Notes: generated by a model from the sequence alone, not told the origin. A stretch of DNA of 35,038 nucleotides from Spirosoma fluviale (GCA_945883625.1 CAMCXW010000021.1:1-35038), one strand, 5' to 3'. Positions 25,332 through 33,804 are shown, numbered from the stretch's first letter. Numbers and translations are program-made.

Positions 25332-26585
25332 ATGAACGAATCTGCTACCCTTGCTGCTCAGCAAGTGGAATTAACACACGCTATTGATACGGTTTGGGTT
25401 GCCCTTTGTGCAGCTCTTATTTTTCAAATGGAAGGAGGTTTTGCCCTTTTAGAGGCAGGATTTGTCCGTTCTAAAAACGCCGTAAGTATTATCGCCAAAG
25501 TCATCATTGACATTATGTTTGGGGGTATTGCCTTCTATTTAGTTGGCTTTGGAATCGCCTACGGAAAATCAAATGGCTACTGGGCTTTTGACACAGGAAT
25601 AATGGAAGGGGATTTAGGATTAGGATTGACCATTTCCAATTCTCTTTTCTGGTTCATTCAAATGGGATTTGCGGTTGCAGCTATTTCCATTGTTTCTGGT
25701 GGTGTGGCTGAACGCATGAAAATGTGGGCGTATGCTATATATGTTATTATTTTCAGTGCCATTTTGTATCCTTTAGCTGCCAACTGGGTTTGGAATCCAA
25801 ACGGTTGGTTAGCACTACGAGGCTTCAATGACTTCGCGGGTTCTGCTGCCATTCACTCGATGGGTGGATTTGCAGCGTTAGCAGGTGCCATAGTATTAGG
25901 ACCTCGTTTAGGAAAATACAATGAAGACGGAACTGCGAATGCAATCCCAGGTCATAACTTGACTTTATCAGCCGTAGGAGCATTCATCTTATGGTTTGGA
26001 TGGTTTGGATTTAATCCTGGCTCTACGTTAGGAGCTGTAGGTAAATGGGATTTAATCGGTTCGGTTGCTACCAATACATTTTTAGCCTCTGCAGCTGGTG
26101 GTGTAGCCACGATGCTTTACACATTTATACGTTACAAGAAGGTTGATATCACGATGGTTATCAATGGGGTATTAGCGGGTTTAGTAGCTATAACTGCAGG
26201 TTGCAATGTTGTTAGTGCTGATTCAGCACTGATTATTGGATTAATCGCAGGTACGATTGTGGATATAGCGGTCGTGGTTATAGATAAGATGAAAGTAGAT
26301 GATCCGGTAGGCGCCGTTGCCGTGCATGGTGTTAATGGTTTCTTTGGAACGATTGCTGTGGGTCTATTCTCCCAAAAGAATGGATTATTCATCACCGGCG
26401 AAAGTGCTCAATTCATCACGCAGCTGATTGGCGTATCTGTTATTTCCGTATTCTCATTTGTCTTAACTTATGCCATCTTTATGGCATTGAAAAAAACGAT
26501 CGGAATTCGTTTAAGTCATAAAGCAGAATCAGCTGGAATTGACGCCGTTGAATTTGGAGTAGAAGCATATACAACATTTGAATAA
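25332..26585 (+). CDS. amt: Ammonium transporter
   Basis: 417 aa inner-membrane channel with eleven predicted helices. Signature segments are FQMEGGFALLEAGFVRSKNA (31-50), VVSGG/VAERMKMWAY (about 121-133) and DFAGSAAIHSMGGFAALAGA. The twin pore histidines are His175 and His332 (VHGVNGFFGT). The N-terminal segment ahead of TM1 is short and lacks a cleaved signal. It is 5 nt upstream of the PII gene, the classical amt-glnK pair in which PII blocks the channel when nitrogen is plentiful. Confidence 0.97.
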   Translation: MNESATLAAQQVELTHAIDTVWVALCAALIFQMEGGFALLEAGFVRSKNAVSIIAKVIIDIMFGGIAFYLVGFGIAYGKSNGYWAFDTGIMEGDLGLGLTISNSLFWFIQMGFAVAAISIVSGGVAERMKMWAYAIYVIIFSAILYPLAANWVWNPNGWLALRGFNDFAGSAAIHSMGGFAALAGAIVLGPRLGKYNEDGTANAIPGHNLTLSAVGAFILWFGWFGFNPGSTLGAVGKWDLIGSVATNTFLASAAGGVATMLYTFIRYKKVDITMVINGVLAGLVAITAGCNVVSADSALIIGLIAGTIVDIAVVVIDKMKVDDPVGAVAVHGVNGFFGTIAVGLFSQKNGLFITGESAQFITQLIGVSVISVFSFVLTYAIFMALKKTIGIRLSHKAESAGIDAVEFGVEAYTTFE

Positions 26586-26590
26586 GAACG

Positions 26591-26932
26591 ATGAAAAAGA
26601 TAGAAGCAATTGTTAAGCCGTCCAAATTAAAAGCCATCCAAAAGGGCTTGATTGACGCAAATATTCCGTGTATGACTGTGGTTCCGGTTCGTGGAGCTGG
26701 GCTCCAGCAAGGGTATTCGGAGATTTACCGTGGCACTGAAAAGTCGATGATTTTATTACCCAAGGTGATGATTATCTGTGTTGTGAGCGATGAAAACTTA
26801 GAAAAGTGTATCGATGTCATCTTGGATAATGCCTCCGAAGGCAATGTGGGTGATGGGAAAATCTTCATCTATGATGTGCAAGACGCGATTCGGATAAGAA
26901 CGAAGACCAGAGGGGTTGAGGCGATAAGATAA
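26591..26932 (+). CDS. glnK: PII nitrogen regulatory protein (GlnK/GlnB type) with Lys at position 51
   Basis: 113 aa trimeric signal protein. The N-terminus MKKIEAIVKPSKL, Gln39 in the T-loop (RGAGLQQGYSEIYRG), and the ATP/effector block EGNVGDGKIFIYDVQDAIRIRT are all standard. The T-loop reads EIYRGTEKSM: Tyr46 is kept, but the residue aligned with the uridylylation site Tyr51 is Lys, so GlnD-type modification is not expected; Thr49 sits where cyanobacterial PII is phosphorylated (Ser49). ADP/ATP/2-oxoglutarate binding can still control Amt. It ends exactly where the heptamer repeat begins. Confidence 0.95.
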   Translation: MKKIEAIVKPSKLKAIQKGLIDANIPCMTVVPVRGAGLQQGYSEIYRGTEKSMILLPKVMIICVVSDENLEKCIDVILDNASEGNVGDGKIFIYDVQDAIRIRTKTRGVEAIR

Positions 26933-26935
26933 GGT

Positions 26936-27077
26936 GAGAGGTAAGAAGTAAGAGGTGAGATGTACCATTTTATGCTGGCTAGCATTTATATTTTCAAGAT
27001 GTAGATGCTAGCCAGATTTAATTTATAATGAATAACATTTTACGTTACCTCTCACCTCTTACTTCTTACCTCTAACC
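26936..27077. repeat. Nested inverted repeat made of purine-rich heptamers (MITE-like)
   Basis: The left end is four tandem heptamers GAGAGGT, AAGAAGT, AAGAGGT, GAGATGT (26936-26963). The right end (27047-27074) is the same in reverse complement, with a perfect 24-bp match between 26937-26960 and 27050-27073. Inside is a second perfect 11-bp inverted repeat, CTGGCTAGCAT (26975-26985) with ATGCTAGCCAG (27005-27015), separated by 19 AT-rich bases. The element spans the 3' ends of glnK and the CrtA-like gene and could act as a terminator for both. No coding frame lies inside. Its periodicity resembles the heptad repeats known from some cyanobacteria; no transposase is present. Confidence 0.85.
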
Positions 27078-27742
27078 TCTTTTACAACCCTCATCCTAAT
27101 AAACATCTCCTCGCTATACCAATCATACTGCCGAGTCTTCTTGATCATCGGGGCATGTTCTTTGCTCTGATACGCAAACTGATCTAAGTTTGACGCAGAT
27201 TCCCAAAGTGAAAACGTTGCTTGCTCAAATAAAGGCAACTCCCCTACGCCTTTAGCATATTTTAAGCCTTGTTTTCCTTCTAAATGTTTACTCGCAGAAG
27301 GTACGTTCCACCAGAATAAAAGGGCTTTATGCCAACGAATACTTGCGCGCGTGATGACCGCGACAGGACCTTCCCAAGAGTCATCTTGATTTGAGAAATC
27401 AAACGGCTGCAGGGAATTCCAAGTCCCCTTCCCCTTGAATGGAATAGCATCCCAACCCGAAATTTGATCTGAAAGGGACGAATAAGATAACCAACGCGCA
27501 TCATGCTGAAAAAATTCACTGGCCTGTTCAGGAGATTCCCAAACGCCCAGCCATGCATATAAACCGAAATTAGGCCAAATCGAAAACCCATTTCCCGCAC
27601 CCGTGCCCAAATGCTTCGAAAAGACAAGTCCAGGCGCTGACCATCCCGAAACGAGCGAGCGGCCCATTTCCGCAAACGCATGACGCTTGGCAGAAAAGCC
27701 GCTAAACTCCAAAAAACGAATGGTAATGAATTGACCCGACAT
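27059..27742 (-). CDS. crtA: Spheroidene monooxygenase-like (CrtA family) protein
   Basis: 227 aa, no signal or membrane span. The C-terminal half follows the CrtA pattern: GPVAVITRASIRWHKALLFW (about 131-150), GLKYAKGVGELPLFEQATFSLWES, FAYQSKEHAPMI and YDWYSEEMFIRMRV. CrtA proteins are heme-dependent enzymes that oxidise acyclic carotenoids; relatives in Bacteroidota may add keto or hydroxyl groups to pigments. No other carotenoid gene is in the window, so the substrate is open. The last seven codons and the stop (KEVRGKK) lie in the heptamer repeat, so the native tail may have been replaced. Confidence 0.78.
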   Translation of the reverse strand: MSGQFITIRFLEFSGFSAKRHAFAEMGRSLVSGWSAPGLVFSKHLGTGAGNGFSIWPNFGLYAWLGVWESPEQASEFFQHDARWLSYSSLSDQISGWDAIPFKGKGTWNSLQPFDFSNQDDSWEGPVAVITRASIRWHKALLFWWNVPSASKHLEGKQGLKYAKGVGELPLFEQATFSLWESASNLDQFAYQSKEHAPMIKKTRQYDWYSEEMFIRMRVVKEVRGKK

Positions 27743-28004
27743 ACACTTATTTAAGCCAACGAATTTACACGTATTGAATTTTAAATTGACATACTCCGTC
27801 CAATTTTAAATTATAACTAAATATTTAGTCGAAATAATAGTAGAAGATGGAGAGAAATCTATATTAAAATATGCCTAAAATGTAACCAAAGTATTTAAAA
27901 AATTACCTCAACAAATTAAGCCTATTAAACTCATTCTTCCCAATTAGCTATCACGCCTTCAGAAAATGAATGAACTGAATTAAATTACTATCTATAAACA
28001 CGTA
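27743..28004. other. AT-rich intergenic region with an 11-bp direct repeat
   Basis: 262 bases without a gene. AATTTTAAATT occurs twice, at 27777-27787 and 27802-27812, 25 bp apart. Both copies are upstream of the CrtA-like gene and could serve a regulator. I see no full TAnnTTTG box on either strand and no terminator behind the phytase gene. Confidence 0.5.
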
Positions 28005-29090
28005 TCATTTGAACGGAATAGATGTTTTCGCATCAAAAAAATGCTTCACAGAATAAAATTGAAATGTCTTATTATTAGACATAGCCACAAATAGACCATT
28101 TTTGAACCTTTTATTAAGTTTATAACTTATTATTTCACTGCCATCACTTTCGTTAGTTTGTGTCTTAATAATCTTAATTAATTCATGCTTATGCTTATCT
28201 GCCAGCTCACCCTCTCTTCTGAAAATATGAAATTGATTAGCTTGTTGGTCCGAAACTAAAATATACCCTTTCTTCGCAGAAGTCTTGTATATGGATATCC
28301 CTTCATGATCTTCAGTGAAACCCGTTCGAGCAAACAAGGCTAACTCTTTACCCGAACTATCTGGATGTGCATAATACTTTCGAACACCGACAGTTTCATC
28401 AGAATAGTAAACGAAGCCTAACTCATTATCCACCGCAATGGATTCAATTTCCTTCAAGCCCGAATATTGACCAAACTTTCTGACCAATTTACCTCTAACA
28501 ATTCCTCTGTCATCTTCATATAGTAAATACTGAAATAAATAACCTTGTAAAGGCCCATCTTTACGACTCACTATTGCATAAATCTGTTGAGTCTTTTCAT
28601 CTGTAAATAATGCAACTCCCATGGGTGAACGCTGAATTTCACCCTCAAAAACTTCAATACCACCTGCATCAACCAACTGCATATCGGGCAACTTTATGAC
28701 ACGAATTTTATTTGTATTTCGTTCGGTGCATACGGCAATATCAATTTTACCTTTCCCATTGCCAATAAGTCCATAAGCAACATCAATATTGTTAGGTCGA
28801 TTAATTCCAAGCAGATTTTTTTGAACCATATTTTTGCCAAAAATATCAAAAACATAAATACCTCCTTGGCCAGTCTTTCCACCCTTATCAGTACCAATGA
28901 TTAAGCTTTTGGCAGGATTTTTTCGATTATAATATATGGCAGGATCATCTGTGTCGAAGCTTACCGTATCACTTACTAACTCAGGGAAAACTTCTACTAT
29001 AGGAATTTTAGAGATTTTATCTTGCGAAATACCACTAAAGTGAATATTTAGCAGGTAAGCAAACAACAAAATTGCAAAACAAATATTCAT
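28005..29090 (-). CDS. 3-phytase, beta-propeller (BPP)
   Basis: 361 aa. A TTG at 29129 is open in frame, but it lies inside the hairpin ahead of the gene; the ATG at 29090 gives a normal signal peptide (MNICFAILLFAYLLNIHFSG) and is chosen. BPP motifs are strong: DTDDPAIYYNRKNPAKSLIIGTDK, RPNNIDVAYG, CTERNTNKIRV, GLKEIESIAVD, YYSDETVGVRKY and DHEGISIY, with the acidic residues that bind calcium. It dephosphorylates phytate outside the inner membrane. The gene follows a TonB-dependent receptor, an arrangement known from other Bacteroidota and Proteobacteria. Confidence 0.94.
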   Translation of the reverse strand: MNICFAILLFAYLLNIHFSGISQDKISKIPIVEVFPELVSDTVSFDTDDPAIYYNRKNPAKSLIIGTDKGGKTGQGGIYVFDIFGKNMVQKNLLGINRPNNIDVAYGLIGNGKGKIDIAVCTERNTNKIRVIKLPDMQLVDAGGIEVFEGEIQRSPMGVALFTDEKTQQIYAIVSRKDGPLQGYLFQYLLYEDDRGIVRGKLVRKFGQYSGLKEIESIAVDNELGFVYYSDETVGVRKYYAHPDSSGKELALFARTGFTEDHEGISIYKTSAKKGYILVSDQQANQFHIFRREGELADKHKHELIKIIKTQTNESDGSEIISYKLNKRFKNGLFVAMSNNKTFQFYSVKHFFDAKTSIPFK

Positions 29091-29094
29091 GGGG

Positions 29095-29135
29095 CGTAAA
29101 AATAAAAAACGTTTGCTATAAAATAGCAAACGTTT
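29095..29135 (-). terminator. Terminator-like hairpin between receptor and phytase genes
   Basis: On the minus strand a 13-bp perfect stem (29123-29135 with 29107-29119, 3-nt loop) is followed by TTTTTTATTTTT (29106-29095). It lies in the 63-bp gap between the receptor stop and the phytase ATG, so phytase expression depends on read-through, or the hairpin protects the upstream message. No separate -7 box is seen in the gap. Confidence 0.8.
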
Positions 29136-29153
29136 AATAAGAAGTTCTTTTCG

Positions 29154-31955
29154 TTAATTTTTACCAAAAAGGTCATATTTTAATCCAAATCCAATTCTTG
29201 AATTATACATTTCTTCTTGGTATGTTCTTTCTCTAATTCCTTGATAATAACGCAATGGTTGGTTGGTAAGATTATTTGCTTCAAAGTAAATTCGGAGATT
29301 TTTGTTAAAAGCATAAGACGCATTTACATCTAAAAATGTCTGTTTATCATAAAAAATATCACTAAAAGTATCTCCACCGATAGCATCGATGTAATCACTC
29401 GTCATGTTTAGAGAAACTCTGACTACCAATTTTTTATTTTCAAATGATAGCGAACTATTAAACATGTGATTTGCCGTTCCAGGAAGAGCTAGCTTATCAT
29501 TTTCTCTACCTTCAATTCCAGTAGTGGTAGAATTTGTATACGTATAGTTTGCATATACTCCCAAACCCTTCCAAATTCCTGGTAAAAAGTCAAGCTGTCT
29601 CTGAAATGAAGTTTCAAACCCATTAACGCTCGCGGTTCCACCATTTTCGGGTCTTGTAGAACTTACTAATTGACCATAGATTGGATCTGTTACATTAAGA
29701 GATGTCTTATCATAAATAAAATCCTTTAAATTTTTCTGGAATACACCTGCAGAAAACAAACCAATTGACTCAAAATATTTTTCGAACATCAAATCGAAAT
29801 TCATCGCTTTAGTGGCTTCGAGATCAGGATTACCTCTGCTTAAAACTTGATTGTCCGGACTATAATTTACAAAAGGAACTAAGCTATAATATCCGGGACG
29901 AGCTAGTGTATTTGTCCAAGCCGCTCTTAATATTGAGCTTTGAGATAGATCATACTTTATATGAGCACTCGGTAAAATATTCAAATAAGACTTAGATACA
30001 TCTGCAATCGGACTTGCGATTTCTTCATCCTCATCAAAACTATACCCATTATATTTAATCGACGTATTTTCCATTCTAACACCTAAAGTAGACATCAATT
30101 TAGGGGAAATCTTAACGTCAGCCATGGCATAACCCGCGCTTATAGTTTCCGATGCCTCATAATTTGAAGTGATATACTCAGCAATTTCATCCGTTTTTTT
30201 GAAAAGGGATGGATTATACAAATCCAACTTCCCAACGTATTCATTTTTAACAAATGCCCCAGGTACATACTGTGGACCATTTAAGAAAATGCGCTCATTT
30301 TGATTTGAAGTTGGTAATTGACCAAATGTATTGCCGGTTGCACCCAAATTTGCAATGGGAGAATAGCTGTCATACGTATTGATTCGCTCCTTATTCTTAT
30401 TACGAACCCTCGCACCGAATTTAATTATGTTTTCTTTACTAGCTAAGGGCAATTCAAAATCCACTTTAGCATTCAAATCACGCTCTGAAGTAAAATTGTT
30501 TGCTTCGTAAATTTCATTTAATGCAAGTGAATTTGCACTGTTTTTATCAACCAAATTTACCACATACTTAAATGGATCTCGCGCATCCACGCGTACATTA
30601 GCATTACCTCGGTGCGTAATATATCGCTCATTAGGTCTATCCTCTTGAGCATATGCATATGTTCCAGACCAAGTCATCTTTAATTTACCGAAAAAGTCTT
30701 CCCCTGATAAAGTTACGTTAGCTACTCTTTGGTCCTCTAAACGAGTATTTTGATTTCTATCATTATCAATACCCCCTTTTGTCTGGATACCTACACGTCC
30801 TCGAATTTCATACAAATTCTTTGAAATATCTTTAAATGAAGTTGCTTCAATCGGTGTATTTAATCTATCAACACGTAAACGATATCTATTCTCACGATCG
30901 TCTCTCCAATTATACATAGCATTTAAAAAAATCGTGTGTCCTTTGGCCAACTGATAATCTAATGCCAATGAACTACTTCTACGTATACGCTGTACATCAT
31001 ATTTTCTTAAATCAAAACCACTTAACACAACAGGATAAGCAGGGTTTTTCGTCTGAGCCCAAACGCCCTCAAAATTGTCTGAACCAAAAATATGATCGTT
31101 GTAGGACCCAGAAAATACAAAACCTAATTTGTCCTTAAATACCCTGTTACCAACAACAAAGGATAGGTTCGTAATAGGTTTATTGGTTAAGAAGTTAACA
31201 CCTCCACCTAATGTTCCCGACACACGTAGTGCATTTGGAGCCGTTCTAGTAATTAAATTGACTGAACCTCCAATGGCGTCAGCATCCATGTTAGGTAATA
31301 CTGCTTTGTGAACCTCGATAGTTTGAACCATATCAGAAGGAATTAAATCCATCTGAATATTTCTATTGTCCCCTTCTGCGGACGGAATCCTCTCTCCGTT
31401 CAATGTAACTGAATTTAATCCAGCAGCCATTCCCCTAATAATAATATTACGAGCTTCACCTTGATCATTTTGCATCGTTATTCCAGGAATACGTTTCATA
31501 GCATCACCTATATTTGCGTCTGGAAATCTACCAATTTGGTCAGATGATACTACATTCGTAATGTTGCCATTATTTCTTTGTTGGTTTATCGCCTTTGCCT
31601 GCCCCTTTAATCTATCCCCAACAACGATAACTTCCGTCCCCTCAAGCGCTTTCTCTTCCAAAATAAAACGAAGTTCTTTTATACCAGCATCCAAATCTAG
31701 CTTTTGAATTACTGTCTCGTAACCAATGTAACTGATAGTAACCGTGTAGGAACCCTTTTTAATTGAATTAAAAACAAATTTTCCAGATTGATCTGAAACT
31801 TGAGATTTTGTTAGATCACCACTTAATTTGACCGTGGCGCCAGGCATTGAAAGACCTTGATTGTCAGTAATCTTTCCGATTAATTTACCATTCTGAGCTA
31901 CCGAAAAGTGACAAATAGCAAAAAAAGCAAATAATAAAAGTAAATTTTTAGTCAT
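29154..31955 (-). CDS. TonB-dependent outer-membrane receptor, phytase-linked
   Basis: 933 aa. A TTG at 31994 is open in frame; the ATG at 31955 starts a normal signal peptide (MTKNLLLLFAFFAICHFSVAQ) and is chosen. After it: a carboxypeptidase-regulatory-like domain, about 22-105 (GKITDNQGLSMPGATVKL ... SYIGYETV), the plug, about 125-240 (IGDAMKRIPGITMQND, NIIIRGM, SVTLNGERIP, DADAIGGSVNLITR), and a barrel to the C-terminal strand IGFGLKYDLFGKN. The plug resembles the TIGR01782-type of Xanthomonas/Caulobacter receptors rather than SusC, and no susD follows. With the phytase downstream, uptake of inositol phosphates or another organic phosphate is inferred. Confidence 0.92.
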   Translation of the reverse strand: MTKNLLLLFAFFAICHFSVAQNGKLIGKITDNQGLSMPGATVKLSGDLTKSQVSDQSGKFVFNSIKKGSYTVTISYIGYETVIQKLDLDAGIKELRFILEEKALEGTEVIVVGDRLKGQAKAINQQRNNGNITNVVSSDQIGRFPDANIGDAMKRIPGITMQNDQGEARNIIIRGMAAGLNSVTLNGERIPSAEGDNRNIQMDLIPSDMVQTIEVHKAVLPNMDADAIGGSVNLITRTAPNALRVSGTLGGGVNFLTNKPITNLSFVVGNRVFKDKLGFVFSGSYNDHIFGSDNFEGVWAQTKNPAYPVVLSGFDLRKYDVQRIRRSSSLALDYQLAKGHTIFLNAMYNWRDDRENRYRLRVDRLNTPIEATSFKDISKNLYEIRGRVGIQTKGGIDNDRNQNTRLEDQRVANVTLSGEDFFGKLKMTWSGTYAYAQEDRPNERYITHRGNANVRVDARDPFKYVVNLVDKNSANSLALNEIYEANNFTSERDLNAKVDFELPLASKENIIKFGARVRNKNKERINTYDSYSPIANLGATGNTFGQLPTSNQNERIFLNGPQYVPGAFVKNEYVGKLDLYNPSLFKKTDEIAEYITSNYEASETISAGYAMADVKISPKLMSTLGVRMENTSIKYNGYSFDEDEEIASPIADVSKSYLNILPSAHIKYDLSQSSILRAAWTNTLARPGYYSLVPFVNYSPDNQVLSRGNPDLEATKAMNFDLMFEKYFESIGLFSAGVFQKNLKDFIYDKTSLNVTDPIYGQLVSSTRPENGGTASVNGFETSFQRQLDFLPGIWKGLGVYANYTYTNSTTTGIEGRENDKLALPGTANHMFNSSLSFENKKLVVRVSLNMTSDYIDAIGGDTFSDIFYDKQTFLDVNASYAFNKNLRIYFEANNLTNQPLRYYQGIRERTYQEEMYNSRIGFGLKYDLFGKN

Positions 31956-31972
31956 ATTTTTTTGTTTATGGA

Positions 31973-31980
31973 CAAAATTA
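31973..31980 (-). promoter_or_regulatory. Predicted -7 element of the receptor-phytase operon
   Basis: The minus strand reads TAATTTTG (TAnnTTTG), 17 bases before the receptor ATG. No -33 TTTG at the right spacing; TTAAC repeats stand there instead (next entry). Confidence 0.5.
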
Positions 31981-32001
31981 AGTCCGTTAAACAATCATAT
32001 G

Positions 32002-32028
32002 ATTACCGAAAAGTTAAATCGATGTTAA
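32002..32028 (-). promoter_or_regulatory. Candidate Pho box (TTAAC repeats, 11-bp spacing)
   Basis: On the minus strand TTAACATCGAT and TTAACTTTTCG are consecutive 11-bp units, followed by a third, weaker unit starting GTAAT. The 11-bp direct-repeat period is that of PhoB-type sites, and the block ends about 21 bases upstream of the -7 element, where an activator can replace the -33 box. The placement ahead of a phytase operon fits phosphate control; binding itself is inferred. Confidence 0.4.
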
Positions 32029-32151
32029 TAAAGTGTAATCTACCAGCAGAAACTGATATTTACAGATGGTAAGCAGTTAGATTAAGTAAGGAATCAAAAT
32101 AAATTAACCGATTGATAGTCACTAGTAATTTCTAGATTATCCAATTTGTTG

Positions 32152-33519
32152 TTATTTTCCAATACAAAACTTACCAAAGATATTCTTCAACAAGTCATCA
32201 TTCGATATCTGCCCCGTAATCTCGCCTAAATCATGCAACGCATAGCGGAGATCCTGTGCGATTAAATCACCTGTTAATCCAGTTCGCAATCCACGAAGGA
32301 CAGATTCCAAAGTTTCTTGTGTTTGCAAAAGATGTTGGTAATGACGCAGATTAGTCACTAGCGTGCCACCTGCACTTACTTGATCCAAGCCTACTACATC
32401 GAGTAAAGCCTTCTCTAAGTCGGCCAGGCCATCCTTATTTTTCGCCGAAAGGCAAATCAGTAAAGGTATTTCCCGTACGATTGTATGTAATGTTTCCGCA
32501 CTTACTTGATCCTTCTTATTTAAAATCTGTATCACAGGAATGGCTAAATCGCCCAAGGCTTCCACACCCGCTCGAATCGATAAAGCATCTTCCGTCGTCG
32601 CATCAGCCATGTAAATGACCACTTGCGCTTTCTTTACCCATGCTTGCGTTCGCTCCACGCCCATCGCCTCAATCACATCTTCGGTCTCACGTAATCCCGC
32701 CGTATCAATCAAGCGAAACTTAATTCCACCCAATACCCACGAATCTTCTAAGCTGTCCCGCGTCGTCCCTGCAATGTCCGAAACAATCGCACGCTCTTCG
32801 TTTAACAAAGCATTTAATAGGGTAGATTTCCCTGCATTTGGCTTACCAACAATCACCGTGGCAACGCCATTTTTAATGGCATTTCCGGCTCGAAAACTGG
32901 CTACTAAAGGACGAATGGCTACCAATAACTGATTCACCAAATCCTCTAAATCCTTCCGATCCGCAAATTCTACATCCTCCTCACCGAAATCCAATTCCAA
33001 TTCAATCAAAGATGCAAAATGAATCAATTGCTCGCGTAAAGCTGCTAGATCATTCGAAAATCCTCCACGTAATTGGTGCAATGCCACGGCTTGCGCCGCC
33101 GCTGAATCGGCCGCAATCACATCAGCAACCGCTTCCGCTTGCGCCAAATCAAAGGCTCCATGCATAAAAGCCCGTTGGGTAAATTCCCCAGCCCGCGCTA
33201 AGCGCGCACCTTTCTCCACAAATAATTGAATGATACTCTCCTGAATAAACGGAGATCCATGACACGATATCTCCACCACATCCTCTTTGGTATAACTCTT
33301 TGGGGCAATGTATAAACTCACCACCACCTCGTCATATACCCGACCAGCATCCTCAATCCTACCATAATGAATCGTATGCGATGCTTGTTTCGTTAAGTCT
33401 TTAGGTTTAAACACAGCATTAACCAAAGGAATCGAATCAGGCCCGGATAAACGGATAACCCCAATCGCCCCCACCCCTGCAGGTGTAGCCAATGCCACAA
33501 TCGTGTCGTGAAATAACAT
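32152..33519 (-). CDS. mnmE: tRNA modification GTPase MnmE
   Basis: 455 aa, normal length. The N-terminal tetrahydrofolate-binding domain (IVALATPAGVGAIGVIRLSG) and helical domain surround a G domain with G1 GKPNAGKS, DIAGTTRD, G3 DTAGLRET and G4 NKKD; the C-terminal FCIGK keeps the catalytic-region Cys. With MnmG it builds (c)mnm5-uridine at U34 of certain tRNAs. Its ATG overlaps the SCP2 gene stop by one base (TAATG), so they are coupled. The following 196 bases contain the receptor promoter; I see no clear terminator. Confidence 0.97.
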   Translation of the reverse strand: MLFHDTIVALATPAGVGAIGVIRLSGPDSIPLVNAVFKPKDLTKQASHTIHYGRIEDAGRVYDEVVVSLYIAPKSYTKEDVVEISCHGSPFIQESIIQLFVEKGARLARAGEFTQRAFMHGAFDLAQAEAVADVIAADSAAAQAVALHQLRGGFSNDLAALREQLIHFASLIELELDFGEEDVEFADRKDLEDLVNQLLVAIRPLVASFRAGNAIKNGVATVIVGKPNAGKSTLLNALLNEERAIVSDIAGTTRDSLEDSWVLGGIKFRLIDTAGLRETEDVIEAMGVERTQAWVKKAQVVIYMADATTEDALSIRAGVEALGDLAIPVIQILNKKDQVSAETLHTIVREIPLLICLSAKNKDGLADLEKALLDVVGLDQVSAGGTLVTNLRHYQHLLQTQETLESVLRGLRTGLTGDLIAQDLRYALHDLGEITGQISNDDLLKNIFGKFCIGK

Positions 33520-33803
33520 TAAAGTAGGTTTTGAAGCTTCATAGCCACCGACATATCGCCTGAAATCTTTACTTTACCCGTCATCACGGCCATCATTGGA
33601 TTTAATTCACCCTTCAGTAAAGCAGTAAAATTCTCTTCCGTGGACGCAATGGTGCAATCTGCATCCACATTTTCATTCGTTACTGTTCCGTCCGAATTTA
33701 CGACGATAATACCTGAAGGAAATGCAAATTTAAATGATACGCCCTGTCCACCTTTTTGAGCAGCCAAAGCATTAATACGATCATTGATTTCTAGAAATGT
33801 CAT
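33519..33803 (-). CDS. SCP2 sterol-binding-domain protein
   Basis: 94 aa, cytoplasmic. The single domain follows the SCP2 pattern: VSFKFAFPSGIIVVNSDGTVTNE, DADCTIASTEENFTALLKGELNPMMAVMTGKVKISGDMSVAMKL. These small proteins bind hydrophobic ligands; the ligand is unknown in bacteria. It lies one base after the glycosyltransferase-like gene and overlaps mnmE by one base. Confidence 0.92.
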   Translation of the reverse strand: MTFLEINDRINALAAQKGGQGVSFKFAFPSGIIVVNSDGTVTNENVDADCTIASTEENFTALLKGELNPMMAVMTGKVKISGDMSVAMKLQNLL

Positions 33804-33804
33804 G

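Noticed and set aside
26936..27077. Tandem heptamers as a CRISPR array
   Set aside because: Units are 7 bases without spacers, and arms are inverted; no cas gene is near.
27280..27681. A 133-residue open frame on the minus strand inside the CrtA-like gene
   Set aside because: Shifted frame of a gene with clear family motifs; no motif of its own.
27786..27791. TTGACA, a sigma70-type -35 box
   Set aside because: Bacteroidota primary promoters use -33/-7 boxes, no matching -7 follows, and no plus-strand gene lies downstream.
29091..29129. TTG start for the phytase at 29129
   Set aside because: It lies in the terminator hairpin and would add residues ahead of a good signal peptide beginning with ATG at 29090.
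28005..31955. The receptor as a SusC of a polysaccharide utilisation locus
   Set aside because: No SusD gene follows, the plug is of a different type and the partner is a phytase.
31956..31994. TTG start for the TonB receptor at 31994
   Set aside because: It would lie upstream of the predicted promoter -7 element, and the ATG at 31955 starts a typical signal peptide.
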